DNA of 64,000 nt from Chrysogorgia sp. JL179-B06 (Eukaryota; Cnidaria; Anthozoa; Scleralcyonacea; Chrysogorgiidae), in assembly GCA_035772405.1 (NCBI GenBank), contig JAYKKM010000450.1, positions 5,804,001 through 5,868,000 of the forward strand. Direction: 5' to 3'. Made by a program: the position numbers and the translations under genes. Positions 1 to 6,914 of the stretch are shown in pieces (within the stretch, counting starts at the first letter, position 1; every line of letters starts with the position of its first letter). A model generated the notes under the pieces. That model made no database searches. It was not told where the DNA came from and saw only the letters and a program-made list of their open reading frames with translations.

Positions 1-536
1 CTCATTTATAATGTGTTATATATAAGCAGTTTCAGAATGTTCGAAGATTATTACCAATCACCATGGTATATACCACAACAAGTTCGTTGTTATTGCGTTC
101 GACGAAGGAGAACGCATTCTAATCTTGGTCAAAATGAATCAAAATTCAATCTGGTCATTTGAACACCATACATCTAATTCGAACAACATTTACTCGAAAC
201 GTGCAATCCTCGCGAAGTTATACATTTTCCATTCAAGCGACACTTTGCCAAATCGAACTTCACGATTGTACTAATATTTGCTGACTTATCTATGAACGGT
301 CATATTTCAAATCGAACTAACGAACGGGAATGCGGGATGTCACCGTTGTCAAAAACACTGAGGCGCGTTTAAGACGCTGTCGTTTGTTGCCGTGTTCCAC
401 TCGATCTGAACAATCTAAATCACGTATCAAGGCGACCATATGGCCCAATCCACGGCCTTCTCATTTTAAAATAACATACGGTATAACCGTAATTATATGG
501 CGCGTTTATAATGTCAAAATTCAATCTGATCATTTG
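1..536. repeat. Host flank: tandem copy of a roughly 378-bp repeat
   Basis: No gene is supported here. The stretch ATTCAATCTG(G/A)TCATTTGAACACCA occurs at about 143-168 and again at about 521-543, so two copies of a host repeat lie about 378 bases apart. The second copy is interrupted by the Polinton. Its continuation (ATACATCTAATTCGAAC onward) is found beyond the right end at about 20399-20660, and the intact order is preserved at 161-180. This makes the first copy a paralogous empty site. A reading frame at 330-641 runs across the element boundary and its poly-C tract and is not a gene. Confidence 0.8.
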
Positions 537-542
537 AACACC
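537..542. repeat. Left target-site duplication AACACC
   Basis: The six bases AACACC directly precede the element's AGTAGTAGATTA end and recur directly after the right end at 20394-20399. Six-base duplications and 5'-AG ends are the known hallmarks of Polinton integration. The paralogous host repeat at 162-167 has AACACC only once, followed directly by ATACATC. Confidence 0.88.
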
Positions 543-599
543 AGTAGTAGATTACCCCCCCCCCCCCCCCCATCTGGCATGCGCCCCACAATGCATTGC

Positions 600-1165
600 A
601 CGTTTGGCGCCGGAAGTAACGTTACCCTTTGGACGAAGTAACGTTACCTCGTTACAAGGGTGACGTCACTCTAGGTAACGTTACCTTGTTACGGCGCCTG
701 ATGACGTCATCCCCGAAAGTAAGTAACGTTACCTGGAGATAACGTTACCTTAGTATTCATACGCCCGAACGTTACCTCGTTACAAGGGTGACGTCACTCA
801 AGGTAACGTTACTTACTTTCGGGGATGACGTCATCAGGCGCCGTAACAAGGTAACGTTACCTTGAGTGACGTCACCCTTGTAACGAGGTAACGTTACTAC
901 GTCCGAATTGGACGTACGCAGCATGACGTCATCTTTACTTCCGGGCCCATCAAGGTAACGTTACCTCGTTACAAGGGTGACGTCACTCAAGGTAACGTTA
1001 CCTCGTTACAAGGGTGACGTCACTCAAGGTAACGTTACCTCCAGGTAACGTTACCTCGTTACAAGGGTGACGTTACCTACATGTAACGTTCGGGCACAGA
1101 ATAATAATCGGGCGTATGAGTACTAAGGTAACGTTACCTCGTTACAAGTGTGACGTCACTATGCA
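600..1165. promoter_or_regulatory. Terminal palindrome array: GTAACGTTAC and CRE-like TGACGTCA sites
   Basis: This stretch is built from alternating 12-base palindromes GGTAACGTTACC and 8-base palindromes TGACGTCA, often in a module of about 36 bases joined by TCGTTACAAGGG. I count about nine TGACGTCA sites. TGACGTCA is the canonical CREB/ATF bZIP site. Two arms of about 61 bases (about 673-733 and 801-862) form a perfect inverted repeat that could fold into a hairpin. The array lies between the element end and the TATA box of the first gene, so it may act as enhancer, replication origin or both. The bZIP-like protein encoded next door is a candidate ligand. Confidence 0.8.
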
Positions 1166-1172
1166 TGGGGTC

Positions 1173-1180
1173 TATATAAA
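1173..1180 (+). promoter_or_regulatory. TATA box of the first left-arm gene
   Basis: TATATAAA lies 30 bases before the ATG at 1203 and 15-20 bases after the last TGACGTCA site (1151-1158). The 5' leader must therefore be almost absent, or the start lies within a few bases of the ATG. Confidence 0.7.
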
Positions 1181-1202
1181 AACCTAAGGATTTGCAATAC
1201 AA

Positions 1203-1751
1203 ATGTATCGATCACTCAACATGCATTGCCAGCCAGAGGATATCATAGCAGTCATAGATATGGATGGGTATTATGTAGAGAACATATTTCTCTGTAAGGA
1301 GTTGGGTCTACTGAATGTCGGAGACACTACATCCCAGTCCTTCTTTTTTGACATCGGTGTGAGCTGGGACGACCTCGCCCAAAAGGACAAGAAGACCTGT
1401 AAATATGTGCAAAAACACATCCATAAATTACCGTTTGGAGTGCCTCGGGGCACCGAAGCATTCCCAATTTCAGATTTGGAGGCAATTGTAGCGAGTTTTT
1501 ACAGTAAAACACGGAAAAACCTAAGCTCTACCATTGCTTACAAGGGCGGACACTACGAGAAAGACCTGTTGGCAGACCTTGACATTCCGTCCGTAAATCT
1601 GGAATGCTTCGGCTGTCCCAAAGCTGAAAAACTATTTGGCCAACTTATCTGGCTGGAAACCTGTGGTAACCACATCTCCGTCAACGCCTATCAGCATTGC
1701 CCCAAAGTGGAAGTGGAAGCGTACGGGCTGTGGATGCAAAATAATCTTTAA
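1203..1751 (+). CDS. Conserved Cys/His protein, possible DEDD-type nuclease fold
   Basis: The 182-residue protein begins at the first ATG after a TATA box and ends before a poly(A) signal AATAAA at 1964-1969. I recognise the pattern, from memory, as a protein shared by invertebrate Polintons and adintoviruses, but no function is established. Visible blocks are an N-terminal hydrophobic strand ending in DMDG (Asp19, Asp21), the block AYKGGHYEKDLL (about 112-123, Glu119), and a C-terminal Cys/His cluster: Cys135, Cys138, Cys154, His157, His165, Cys166. The order acidic pair, then Lys/Gly/Glu block, then His/Cys segment resembles 3'-5' exonuclease motifs I-III, but this is only inference. A zinc-binding C-terminus is more secure. 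An identical copy lies in the right arm. It is the gene nearest the terminal enhancer-like array, so it is likely expressed early. Confidence 0.75.
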   Translation: MYRSLNMHCQPEDIIAVIDMDGYYVENIFLCKELGLLNVGDTTSQSFFFDIGVSWDDLAQKDKKTCKYVQKHIHKLPFGVPRGTEAFPISDLEAIVASFYSKTRKNLSSTIAYKGGHYEKDLLADLDIPSVNLECFGCPKAEKLFGQLIWLETCGNHISVNAYQHCPKVEVEAYGLWMQNNL

Positions 1752-1963
1752 AGATCAATACAAAACAATCGCGAAAACCCTCGGAAAATTACTGTGTGCA
1801 CATAGTCTTAGAGATTTTAAGAACCGTGGTACATGATTGAAATTTTAGTTACTAAATTAGTTTAGTTTTCTGCATGCTTGCTTTTTATTTTATGTAATTT
1901 CTATATAACACACCTCTTTTGGAAACCAGCTTTGTAAGTTGAAAAGACTATAGTGTGTTTTTA

Positions 1964-1969
1964 AATAAA
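1964..1969 (+). terminator. Poly(A) signal AATAAA of the first left-arm gene
   Basis: A canonical AATAAA follows the stop at 1751 by about 210 bases. The opposing gene's 3' stem-loop is at 2084-2099, so the two genes converge here. Confidence 0.55.
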
Positions 1970-2083
1970 GTTAAATCCTGTTAACTCATATGTTTTATTT
2001 CATTCAAATCTTTATATCGTTACAAAAGAGGGGGGAAAAAAAAACTCTGAGTATTACGTTTTTATTCTTTTATAAAATGTGGT

Positions 2084-2099
2084 GGCTCTTAAAAGAGCC
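2084..2099 (-). terminator. Histone-type 3' stem-loop after the bZIP-like gene
   Basis: Read on the minus strand this is GGCTCTTTTAAGAGCC: a 6-base stem GGCTCT/AGAGCC with a 4-base TTTA loop. An A-rich run and CC precede it and ACCACA follows. That matches the metazoan replication-dependent histone mRNA 3' signal in stem sequence, stem length, loop length and the ACCA-type cleavage flank. It begins 22 bases after the stop of the bZIP-like gene. A purine-rich stretch with an AATAAA (minus strand, about 2061-2066) follows about 18 bases later, so ordinary polyadenylation is also possible. Confidence 0.65.
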
Positions 2100-2121
2100 G
2101 GTTTTTTTTTTATCTTGACGT

Positions 2122-2481
2122 CTAAAAGTCAAAGCCCATGTTTTGTAACATATCTAGGTTCGGAAGCTCATCCAACCAGTCCATGTCCAAACTGTTTTCG
2201 GAGCCGCCTTCTGCCGTATCTTTTTTTTCCCCAACCAGTTCCGGCTCCATATCTAGGTTCGGAAGCTCGTTCAACCAATCCATATCCAAACTGTTTTTGG
2301 AGACACCTTCTGCCGTATCTTTTGTTTTTTTTCCATACTCCGACTCGAACCGAACCACCAGTTCCGGGTTCTCGCGAAGTACAAAGTCATAAAAGGCTTT
2401 GTACTTGGCGAGCTTTTCTGTCCTCTTCTTTCTGCACCTTCTGGATTTCTCTGCATCCCGCCGCTGTTTTTCCACTTCCAT
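2122..2481 (-). CDS. bZIP-like transcription factor with two acidic activation motifs
   Basis: This is a 119-residue protein from the ATG at 2481; the upstream open frame lacks an ATG. Residues about 5-24 form a very basic segment in which DAEKSRRCR aligns position by position with the bZIP signature N-x-x-A-A-x-x-(S/C)-R, followed by KKR. No long leucine zipper is evident after it, so dimerisation may be short or atypical. The C-terminal half holds two near repeats of the acidic, aromatic motif LDMDWL(N/D)ELPNLDM (about residues 65-78 and 98-111), typical of acidic activation domains. A regulator of the element's own TGACGTCA-rich ends is the obvious hypothesis. The gene ends in a histone-type stem-loop. 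It is intact here but frameshifted in the right arm (A9 instead of A8). Confidence 0.68.
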   Translation of the reverse strand: MEVEKQRRDAEKSRRCRKKRTEKLAKYKAFYDFVLRENPELVVRFESEYGKKTKDTAEGVSKNSLDMDWLNELPNLDMEPELVGEKKDTAEGGSENSLDMDWLDELPNLDMLQNMGFDF

Positions 2482-2704
2482 CCTGGCTCGAACTGTCAGA
2501 TTATATGAGTTTCGCACTTTTACGACCTAGGGTCAAGGACAAAGTCCTCTGGGCAAAGTCCATGTCCAAGGTGAAGATTACACGTGATACCGCACGCGAT
2601 TTTTCAGTTTACTTTACACTTCGTCTCCGAGGACCGCTGTACAGAATGTGGTTTTTTTTTGTTTTTTTTGTTTGTTTTTGATAAAAACGGACGTTTAATA
2701 CAAC
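2482..2704. promoter_or_regulatory. Divergent promoter region between the bZIP-like and LRR genes
   Basis: The bZIP-like gene starts leftward at 2481 and the LRR gene rightward at 2705. The region contains a CACGTG E-box/G-box at 2581-2586, a TATA-like CATATAATC on the minus strand close to the bZIP start, a long T-rich tract (about 2650-2680), and TGATAAAAAC just before the LRR start. Core promoter positions are inferred, not proven. Confidence 0.45.
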
Positions 2705-3343
2705 ATGGCCGGTAAAACATTTGTTTTATTTGTTTTCTTGTTGATCGGGTTATCGTTTGCCTCACGTTGCAAAGAGCAACGATGGATAGGTTCATTGGAT
2801 TGTTCGAGACTCCGCTTAGTGTCCTTACCGCGTATTGACACGCCAAACAGATGGGTTAAGGTAATCGACCTGAGACAAAATAACCTTACTACTACTAATC
2901 TCTCCATGGTTTTGGTGGACTATCCTAATGTGCGATTAATAGATCTCCGCCAAAATCCACTAGTTTGCATGAAGACCGTTCTAGTCCAAGTACTATTAAG
3001 CGACTGTAGCTCCACCACGACCACCGCAGGTACTAACACATCTTCATCTACTAATATCGCCTCTACGTTCTCCTTCGTCAACATCTCTAGCACCTCTCCG
3101 ACTAAAAATGGCAAGAATAATGATAGAACATTAATATTACTATATACTTTACCTCCAGCTGGCGCTCTAGTGACCATACTTGTTTTCCTTGTTTGTTTTT
3201 GTGTTGTACGGAGTAGAAGACGCCCTACCAACGATTTTGAACTCAGTGTTATGTCTAATGTTCCACGCTGTTCAGAAAGTGTTCTCTCTGCTTCGTCCTC
3301 TGACAGTGGATTACTATATTATGAGAGAGATACCGTAGTTTGA
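2705..3343 (+). CDS. Type I membrane glycoprotein with a small leucine-rich-repeat ectodomain
   Basis: This is a 212-residue protein. Residues 1-20 form a signal peptide ending FASR. Residues 22-88 look like a minimal LRR unit: a cysteine-bearing N-cap (Cys22, Cys33), VKVIDLRQNNL and VRLIDLRQNPLVC repeats, and a C-cap start at Cys88 and Cys101. A Ser/Thr-rich stalk follows (about 102-135), with N-glycosylation sequons at Asn60, Asn65, Asn111 and Asn126. A single membrane segment lies at about 143-168, followed by the stop-transfer RSRRR and a cytoplasmic tail of about 40 residues, serine-rich and ending DTVV, a class I PDZ-ligand pattern. I infer a surface receptor-like or immune/adhesion-modulating protein, possibly captured from the host. 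An identical copy is in the right arm, and a diverged fragment of its tail lies at 13821-13976. Confidence 0.82.
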   Translation: MAGKTFVLFVFLLIGLSFASRCKEQRWIGSLDCSRLRLVSLPRIDTPNRWVKVIDLRQNNLTTTNLSMVLVDYPNVRLIDLRQNPLVCMKTVLVQVLLSDCSSTTTTAGTNTSSSTNIASTFSFVNISSTSPTKNGKNNDRTLILLYTLPPAGALVTILVFLVCFCVVRSRRRPTNDFELSVMSNVPRCSESVLSASSSDSGLLYYERDTVV

Positions 3344-3361
3344 TTTTGTATATGTTGGCAA

Positions 3362-3769
3362 TCGGTGATCTTCGTCAGCAAACTCGGCGATCCAGAACCT
3401 CCGACAGGTCCATATCTTGGTGAACTCACCGATGAGTTGAAAGGGGATCATATTACGACCTTCATCTCCGGAGGACCAAAGAACTATTGTTATAAAACCA
3501 GTTCCAACAAAGTCGAAACGAAAATACGTGGGATCACTCTGAATTGCACCGCAAGGCAAACAGTGAACTTTGATGTTATTCGTGCATTGGTGTACTTACA
3601 TGCAAAATGTAATGTCAGTGGCCACGTTTCCGTGGACATCCCGTTCAAGATAACCCGGGACACAAAGACAACAAACATTGTGACCAAACGCATGAAAAAG
3701 GATTATCGTATTGTTTATAACAAACGTATTATTGTGGAGGATTACAAAACATTACCTTATGGATTTTAA
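3362..3769 (+). pseudogene. C-terminal remnant of the protein-primed type B DNA polymerase
   Basis: About 135 codons match the end of Polinton pPolB. Visible blocks are VIFVSK, YLGELTDEL, SGGPKNYCY, RGITLN, a basic KRMKKDYR region and a terminal PYGF. The conserved region begins with the codons for SVIFV, which in the family follow immediately after the catalytic DTD of motif C. The preceding in-frame codon is CAA, not Asp, and the bases before that match the LRR gene's 3' flank. The polymerase's exonuclease domain, motifs A and B and the catalytic aspartates are therefore missing. No ATG starts this frame. AATAAA at 3863-3868 follows. The right arm repeats the same truncation, so the element has no functional polymerase in this window. 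Confidence 0.88.
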
Positions 3770-3862
3770 AATACAGTTAAAAAAGTTTTAAAGAACAGTT
3801 ATATTTGTTGAAATACAGTTATATACGTGTTGAAATACATAGAACAGTCGTAAATGTTTTAA

Positions 3863-3868
3863 AATAAA
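3863..3868 (+). terminator. Poly(A) signal after the polymerase remnant
   Basis: AATAAA lies 94 bases after the polymerase stop and just before the stop of the converging gene (3885). It is probably the ancestral polymerase 3' end. Confidence 0.5.
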
Positions 3869-3884
3869 TCGTTTGATCTCAAAG

Positions 3885-4235
3885 TTAATTTCCGATCTTT
3901 AGTTTGTGGTAATGATCCAAATTTACCCCTGTCTGTTCTTCCAACAGCTTGATTTGTTTAGCATTCTTCATGTTAAGGTCCCCCATCATCATTTCTTTGG
4001 CGTTCATATGATAGACAAAGGTTTTCCCCTGGGGGGCTGGGGGTACCGTTAAACCATTCAATGCTTCTAATATAACTTGCGTCAATATTGAATGTAGCGT
4101 CTGGTTGTCGATAAGTGCTGCCGGTATCATATTCTTCTGTATCAAAAGTCTCATCAAATCCAAGGTTGCCAGATTTCCCTCTTGCGTTATGGTTTTGGTC
4201 GAAAGCCATTGGGTTACGATGTTTCTCCAAGACAT
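3885..4235 (-). CDS. Unknown 116-residue element protein
   Basis: The frame starts at an ATG (CAT at 4233-4235) with a good promoter upstream, so it is likely a real gene. I do not recognise the product. It begins MSWRNIVTQWL, is rich in Leu, Asn and Gln, and has a probable helical segment LATLDLMRLLIQKNM, a Pro-rich linker (VPPAPQGK) in the middle and a basic, helical C-terminus. No signal peptide, membrane segment or Cys/His cluster is visible. A second frame of 85 codons overlaps it starting 5 bases later and is treated as a shadow. It converges on the polymerase remnant. The identical copy is at 16705-17055. Confidence 0.6.
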   Translation of the reverse strand: MSWRNIVTQWLSTKTITQEGNLATLDLMRLLIQKNMIPAALIDNQTLHSILTQVILEALNGLTVPPAPQGKTFVYHMNAKEMMMGDLNMKNAKQIKLLEEQTGVNLDHYHKLKIGN

Positions 4236-4350
4236 GTTGCTTCTATCAAATGTTTGTCTGATCTGATCAAAAATCAGAAAAGGTACAGTGTTTTATAGGA
4301 TTTTCAGAGGAGGGGGACAGCTGTCACGTGCATATCTCAACCAATGAAAT
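4236..4350 (-). promoter_or_regulatory. Promoter of the 116-residue gene: TATA, E-box, CCAAT box
   Basis: On the minus strand the order is inverted CCAAT (4341-4345), CACGTG (4325-4330), a GC-rich patch, then TATAAAA (4291-4297) and the ATG at 4235. The TATA box is about 56 bases before the ATG. Confidence 0.62.
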
Positions 4351-5617
4351 TGCTCTATTTTCTCATCGTTTGCGCGAAGTTGATCGGCTGAAAAATTTGC
4401 ATTGGACGCAGAAATACCGAATATTTTACTATTGTTATTCAAATTTTCCTTTTAAAAGGCAGCGATACTGTTTAAACTATTATTGGGCTATCTATATCTG
4501 CAGAATTTTGTGGGGTAAATGTCTTTTTTCTACCTTGTTTTGATCATTTATGTAGGTCGTGTCGTCGCCACGTGATGACCCGAGTCCGTGTTTGTCAACA
4601 ATATTCAAAGTAAAAAATCTCGAATTCCCATGGTTCGATTTCTCTAATTTTTGCATAATGAGTTAAACAAATGTCTAATCTTGGATTCTATCCGAACGAC
4701 CCCCCTTGACCCCTCGACCGTTTTCATGTTATTCGCCTTTGAATCGGTCGCAGTTATTTCAGCCTTTACCGAGATGGCGCCTCGTATTAGAGTCGAACAA
4801 GTTAACAAAGTAATATGCTTGCAGAATTGATTGGTAATTAATCATTGGTCATGTAATCTCAAAACAAATTAATAAAGTGCATTTAATATTACTTTTTGCA
4901 TATACACTGCATTTATGCAACATTTAATTAAGAAATACAGGTACATTACCACATATAAATCACCTGCGGTTGGGATGTACCACAATGATTAGATACCAAT
5001 TATAAACATTAAGACTATCATAATACTTGTTCATGATCAACACATTTTATAAGCCAGAGTATGTACATGCAAGTGCATATGTTTATATTATTATGGTGGA
5101 GTACTAGAGTCCAGATACTACCTACCATTTTTATTTAGGAATACAATTTAATCTGAAAATACTAAAAATAATACACTTGTTTCACTTTGAATAACACACA
5201 TTTAATAACACACTTGAATAACATACTTGTTTTACATACATTCGCTGTATATAAACGCTCGATATAAACACACATATTTCGTCTCTCAGACAGAATTTAG
5301 AAAACCAAAATGTTGACAGAAATGCCCGTTCCAACAGTTTAAAAAACAGTTTAAAATGGCGAACTACGCACAGTGAAAGAAAATTCGTAAGCAGAATCGC
5401 AACAATAGAGGTATATCACGCTCTCTTCAGCAAAAATTCCAGCCTGACATCCTTGAGTATCAAAAGCGTCCATCTTCGGGAGATGTTACAAGCACAAATG
5501 ACAACCGCGCGGAAAAACAAGCCCGCTAACCGTGATCCTTTGCGCGTTGCTGTCCAACCTCCTCTGTAGGATTTTGTTACATTTGCACGCATGCGCTTTC
5601 ACGTTTATACATATTGC
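4351..5617. other. Non-coding, AT-rich part of the left arm
   Basis: I see no convincing gene. A 71-codon frame at 4328-4543 overlaps the neighbouring promoter and has no family resemblance. A CACGTG site lies at 4569-4574. The rest has TTAATAACACACTTG-type short repeats (about 5190-5240) and many stops in all frames. Its near-perfect conservation in the right arm reflects the arm duplication, not necessarily function. Confidence 0.6.
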
Positions 5618-5881
5618 TTATAGAATAACTTTCATCTTGTCAAGAAACTTTCCCATAATATCATAATGTTCAGAAATGTATCCGTGACTAACGCAAGCGT
5701 ACCAGATCTTTTCAATAAACTCTCTGTTAGTAAATGTTTTATTATCGTCAAAGACGGGAACCCATTTCTCTATTTCTTCCTCTGTTAACTCATCTAGGAT
5801 TTTATTGTCAAAATTGGAAGCACACATATTGACACGAAGCATAAGTCGATTCTCAGCCATAAAGAGTATGCCGATAGTCAT
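5618..5881 (-). CDS. Unknown 87-residue element protein
   Basis: The frame starts at an ATG (CAT at 5879-5881), 89 bases downstream of the stop of the leftward gene at 5971-6372, so both may share one transcript. The product is acidic in the middle (ILDELTEEEIEKWVPVFDD) and mostly helical by appearance, with no membrane segment or known motif. I do not recognise it. The identical copy at 15059-15322 keeps the frame. Confidence 0.5.
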   Translation of the reverse strand: MTIGILFMAENRLMLRVNMCASNFDNKILDELTEEEIEKWVPVFDDNKTFTNREFIEKIWYACVSHGYISEHYDIMGKFLDKMKVIL

Positions 5882-5970
5882 GTTGATTAAAGTAAGGTCC
5901 CACTATTGACGCTGTCAAACGATTGTGACCAAAATCACCGCTGGTGCAGTGTTTTTATAACATTCCCATT

Positions 5971-6372
5971 TTACAGCAGCGTGAAGGTCTCTTGTTTGAG
6001 CACCCGTCTCTGATCTGCACAAAAGACAGATCTCCAATCATCATATGTATACTTGAGCAATTCATGGCCGCTCACTTTAGGTTTAATATCCTTCAAACTT
6101 TCGGCAAAAGCCTCCGTGACATTTGCTTCTGAAACCTTTTCCAAAGCATGGTCAAAGTATATACATAACTGTTCATCCCTTTCCATCATGAGGCATTGAT
6201 GCTCTGTTTGGGATGGGTGGTCAATGATGCAACCATTGCAGTTTTCAACAACAAGACGTGATATAATTGATGCGATTTCTGCAGCGTAACTTTTTAAAAG
6301 TTTCCTTTCGATGCGTTTCTGTCGATGATGAAGAATTAATTCTTTATTATCAATATCCAAAGGTTTAGACAT
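5971..6372 (-). CDS. Conserved zinc-binding protein with a C-x2-C-x3-HPSQ-x2-H-x-C motif
   Basis: The 133-residue protein starts at MSKPLD. Residues 45-60 hold Cys45, Cys48, His52 (in HPSQ), His58 and Cys60, a compact probable zinc site. I recall similar HPSQxxHxC proteins in other Polintons and adintoviruses, without known function. A basic helical segment (HHRQKRIERKLLKSYAAEI) precedes the motif, suggesting nucleic-acid binding. The inverted-repeat boundary (5979) falls in the last three codons, so the right arm lacks this gene. This may mean the last residues are not the original ones. Confidence 0.72.
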   Translation of the reverse strand: MSKPLDIDNKELILHHRQKRIERKLLKSYAAEIASIISRLVVENCNGCIIDHPSQTEHQCLMMERDEQLCIYFDHALEKVSEANVTEAFAESLKDIKPKVSGHELLKYTYDDWRSVFCADQRRVLKQETFTLL

Positions 6373-6647
6373 GACTAGCTCTTTACTTGACGCGTATCAA
6401 AGAATGTTTAACAGTTCTCTTAAGTTTGAGATGTTTTATACAACTTGATTAGGTCCGGAAAGGCCCGAAATGGCACCTTTTTTTTTTTTTTTTGGCCCGA
6501 TTTGGCCCCAGGGCCCGATGACCCATAATACTATATTCTCGTATTATCCATGTTCGAAATTTTATAATATTCGTTATAAAATTTATCAACAGCGGCTAGT
6601 ACTGTCATAATGAAATACAGGGCATAGTGTGAACATTGTTCATAGCC
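6373..6647. other. Divergent intergenic region with T17 tract and GGCCC repeats
   Basis: It separates the leftward HPSQ gene from the rightward myristoylated-protein gene. It holds a long T run (about 6478-6494) flanked by GGCCCGAAATGGC and GGCCCGATTTGGCCCC, plus GGGCCCGATG. The palindromic GGGCCC and GC-box-like blocks may be promoter elements; this is inferred only. Confidence 0.4.
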
Positions 6648-6872
6648 ATGGGTCACTCTGCCAGCAAAAATCCGAAGAACAACAAAAATCATAACAAACA
6701 GAAAATGTTTAGAATGGGCATTAGTGTTGGTCGCAATGATCTCAATCTCGAAGGACATTTACAAATGGGATACACTAGTAAAACCATCAAAAACTACAAA
6801 CCTGTTGAAAACAATAAACCTATCGAGAACGATGCACCAGATGAACCTAATCAGAATGTCGAAGAAGAATAA
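6648..6872 (+). CDS. Small predicted N-myristoylated protein
   Basis: This is a 74-residue protein from the ATG at 6648, which has a good context (GCCATGG). An in-frame ATG at 6636 exists, but the downstream start is preferred because it creates MGHSASKN: Gly2, Ser6 and Lys7 fit the N-myristoylation consensus very well. A polybasic stretch (KNPKNNKNHNKQK) follows, the usual second membrane-binding signal, and the C-terminus is acidic (DAPDEPNQNVEEE). I infer inner-membrane or internal-membrane attachment, as in viral matrix-like or budding proteins. It lies 42 bases before the integrase start, at the head of the rightward block. Confidence 0.6.
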   Translation: MGHSASKNPKNNKNHNKQKMFRMGISVGRNDLNLEGHLQMGYTSKTIKNYKPVENNKPIENDAPDEPNQNVEEE

Positions 6873-6914
6873 AAGAGGGCGTGATTTAAGATTTCTTTCA
6901 TTCCATATGTGAAC

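Larger units (their letters stand above)
546..5979. repeat. Left arm of the giant inverted repeat
   Basis: The 5,434 bases match the reverse complement of 14961-20393 almost perfectly. Differences seen by eye are the terminal C run (17 C here, 10 on the right), an A8/A9 tract in the bZIP-like gene, nearby T/A tract changes, and a 5-base duplication in the polymerase remnant of the right arm. The arm ends inside the last codons of the leftward gene at 5971-6372. Such near identity over six gene-sized blocks means either very recent duplication or continuing gene conversion. Confidence 0.93.

Noticed and set aside
330..641. Frame of 103 codons at the left border
   Set aside because: It crosses the host/element junction and translates the poly-C run as polyproline.
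4328..4543. 71-codon frame (and its mirror at 16397-16612)
   Set aside because: It overlaps the promoter of the 116-residue gene, has no family resemblance and no promoter of its own.
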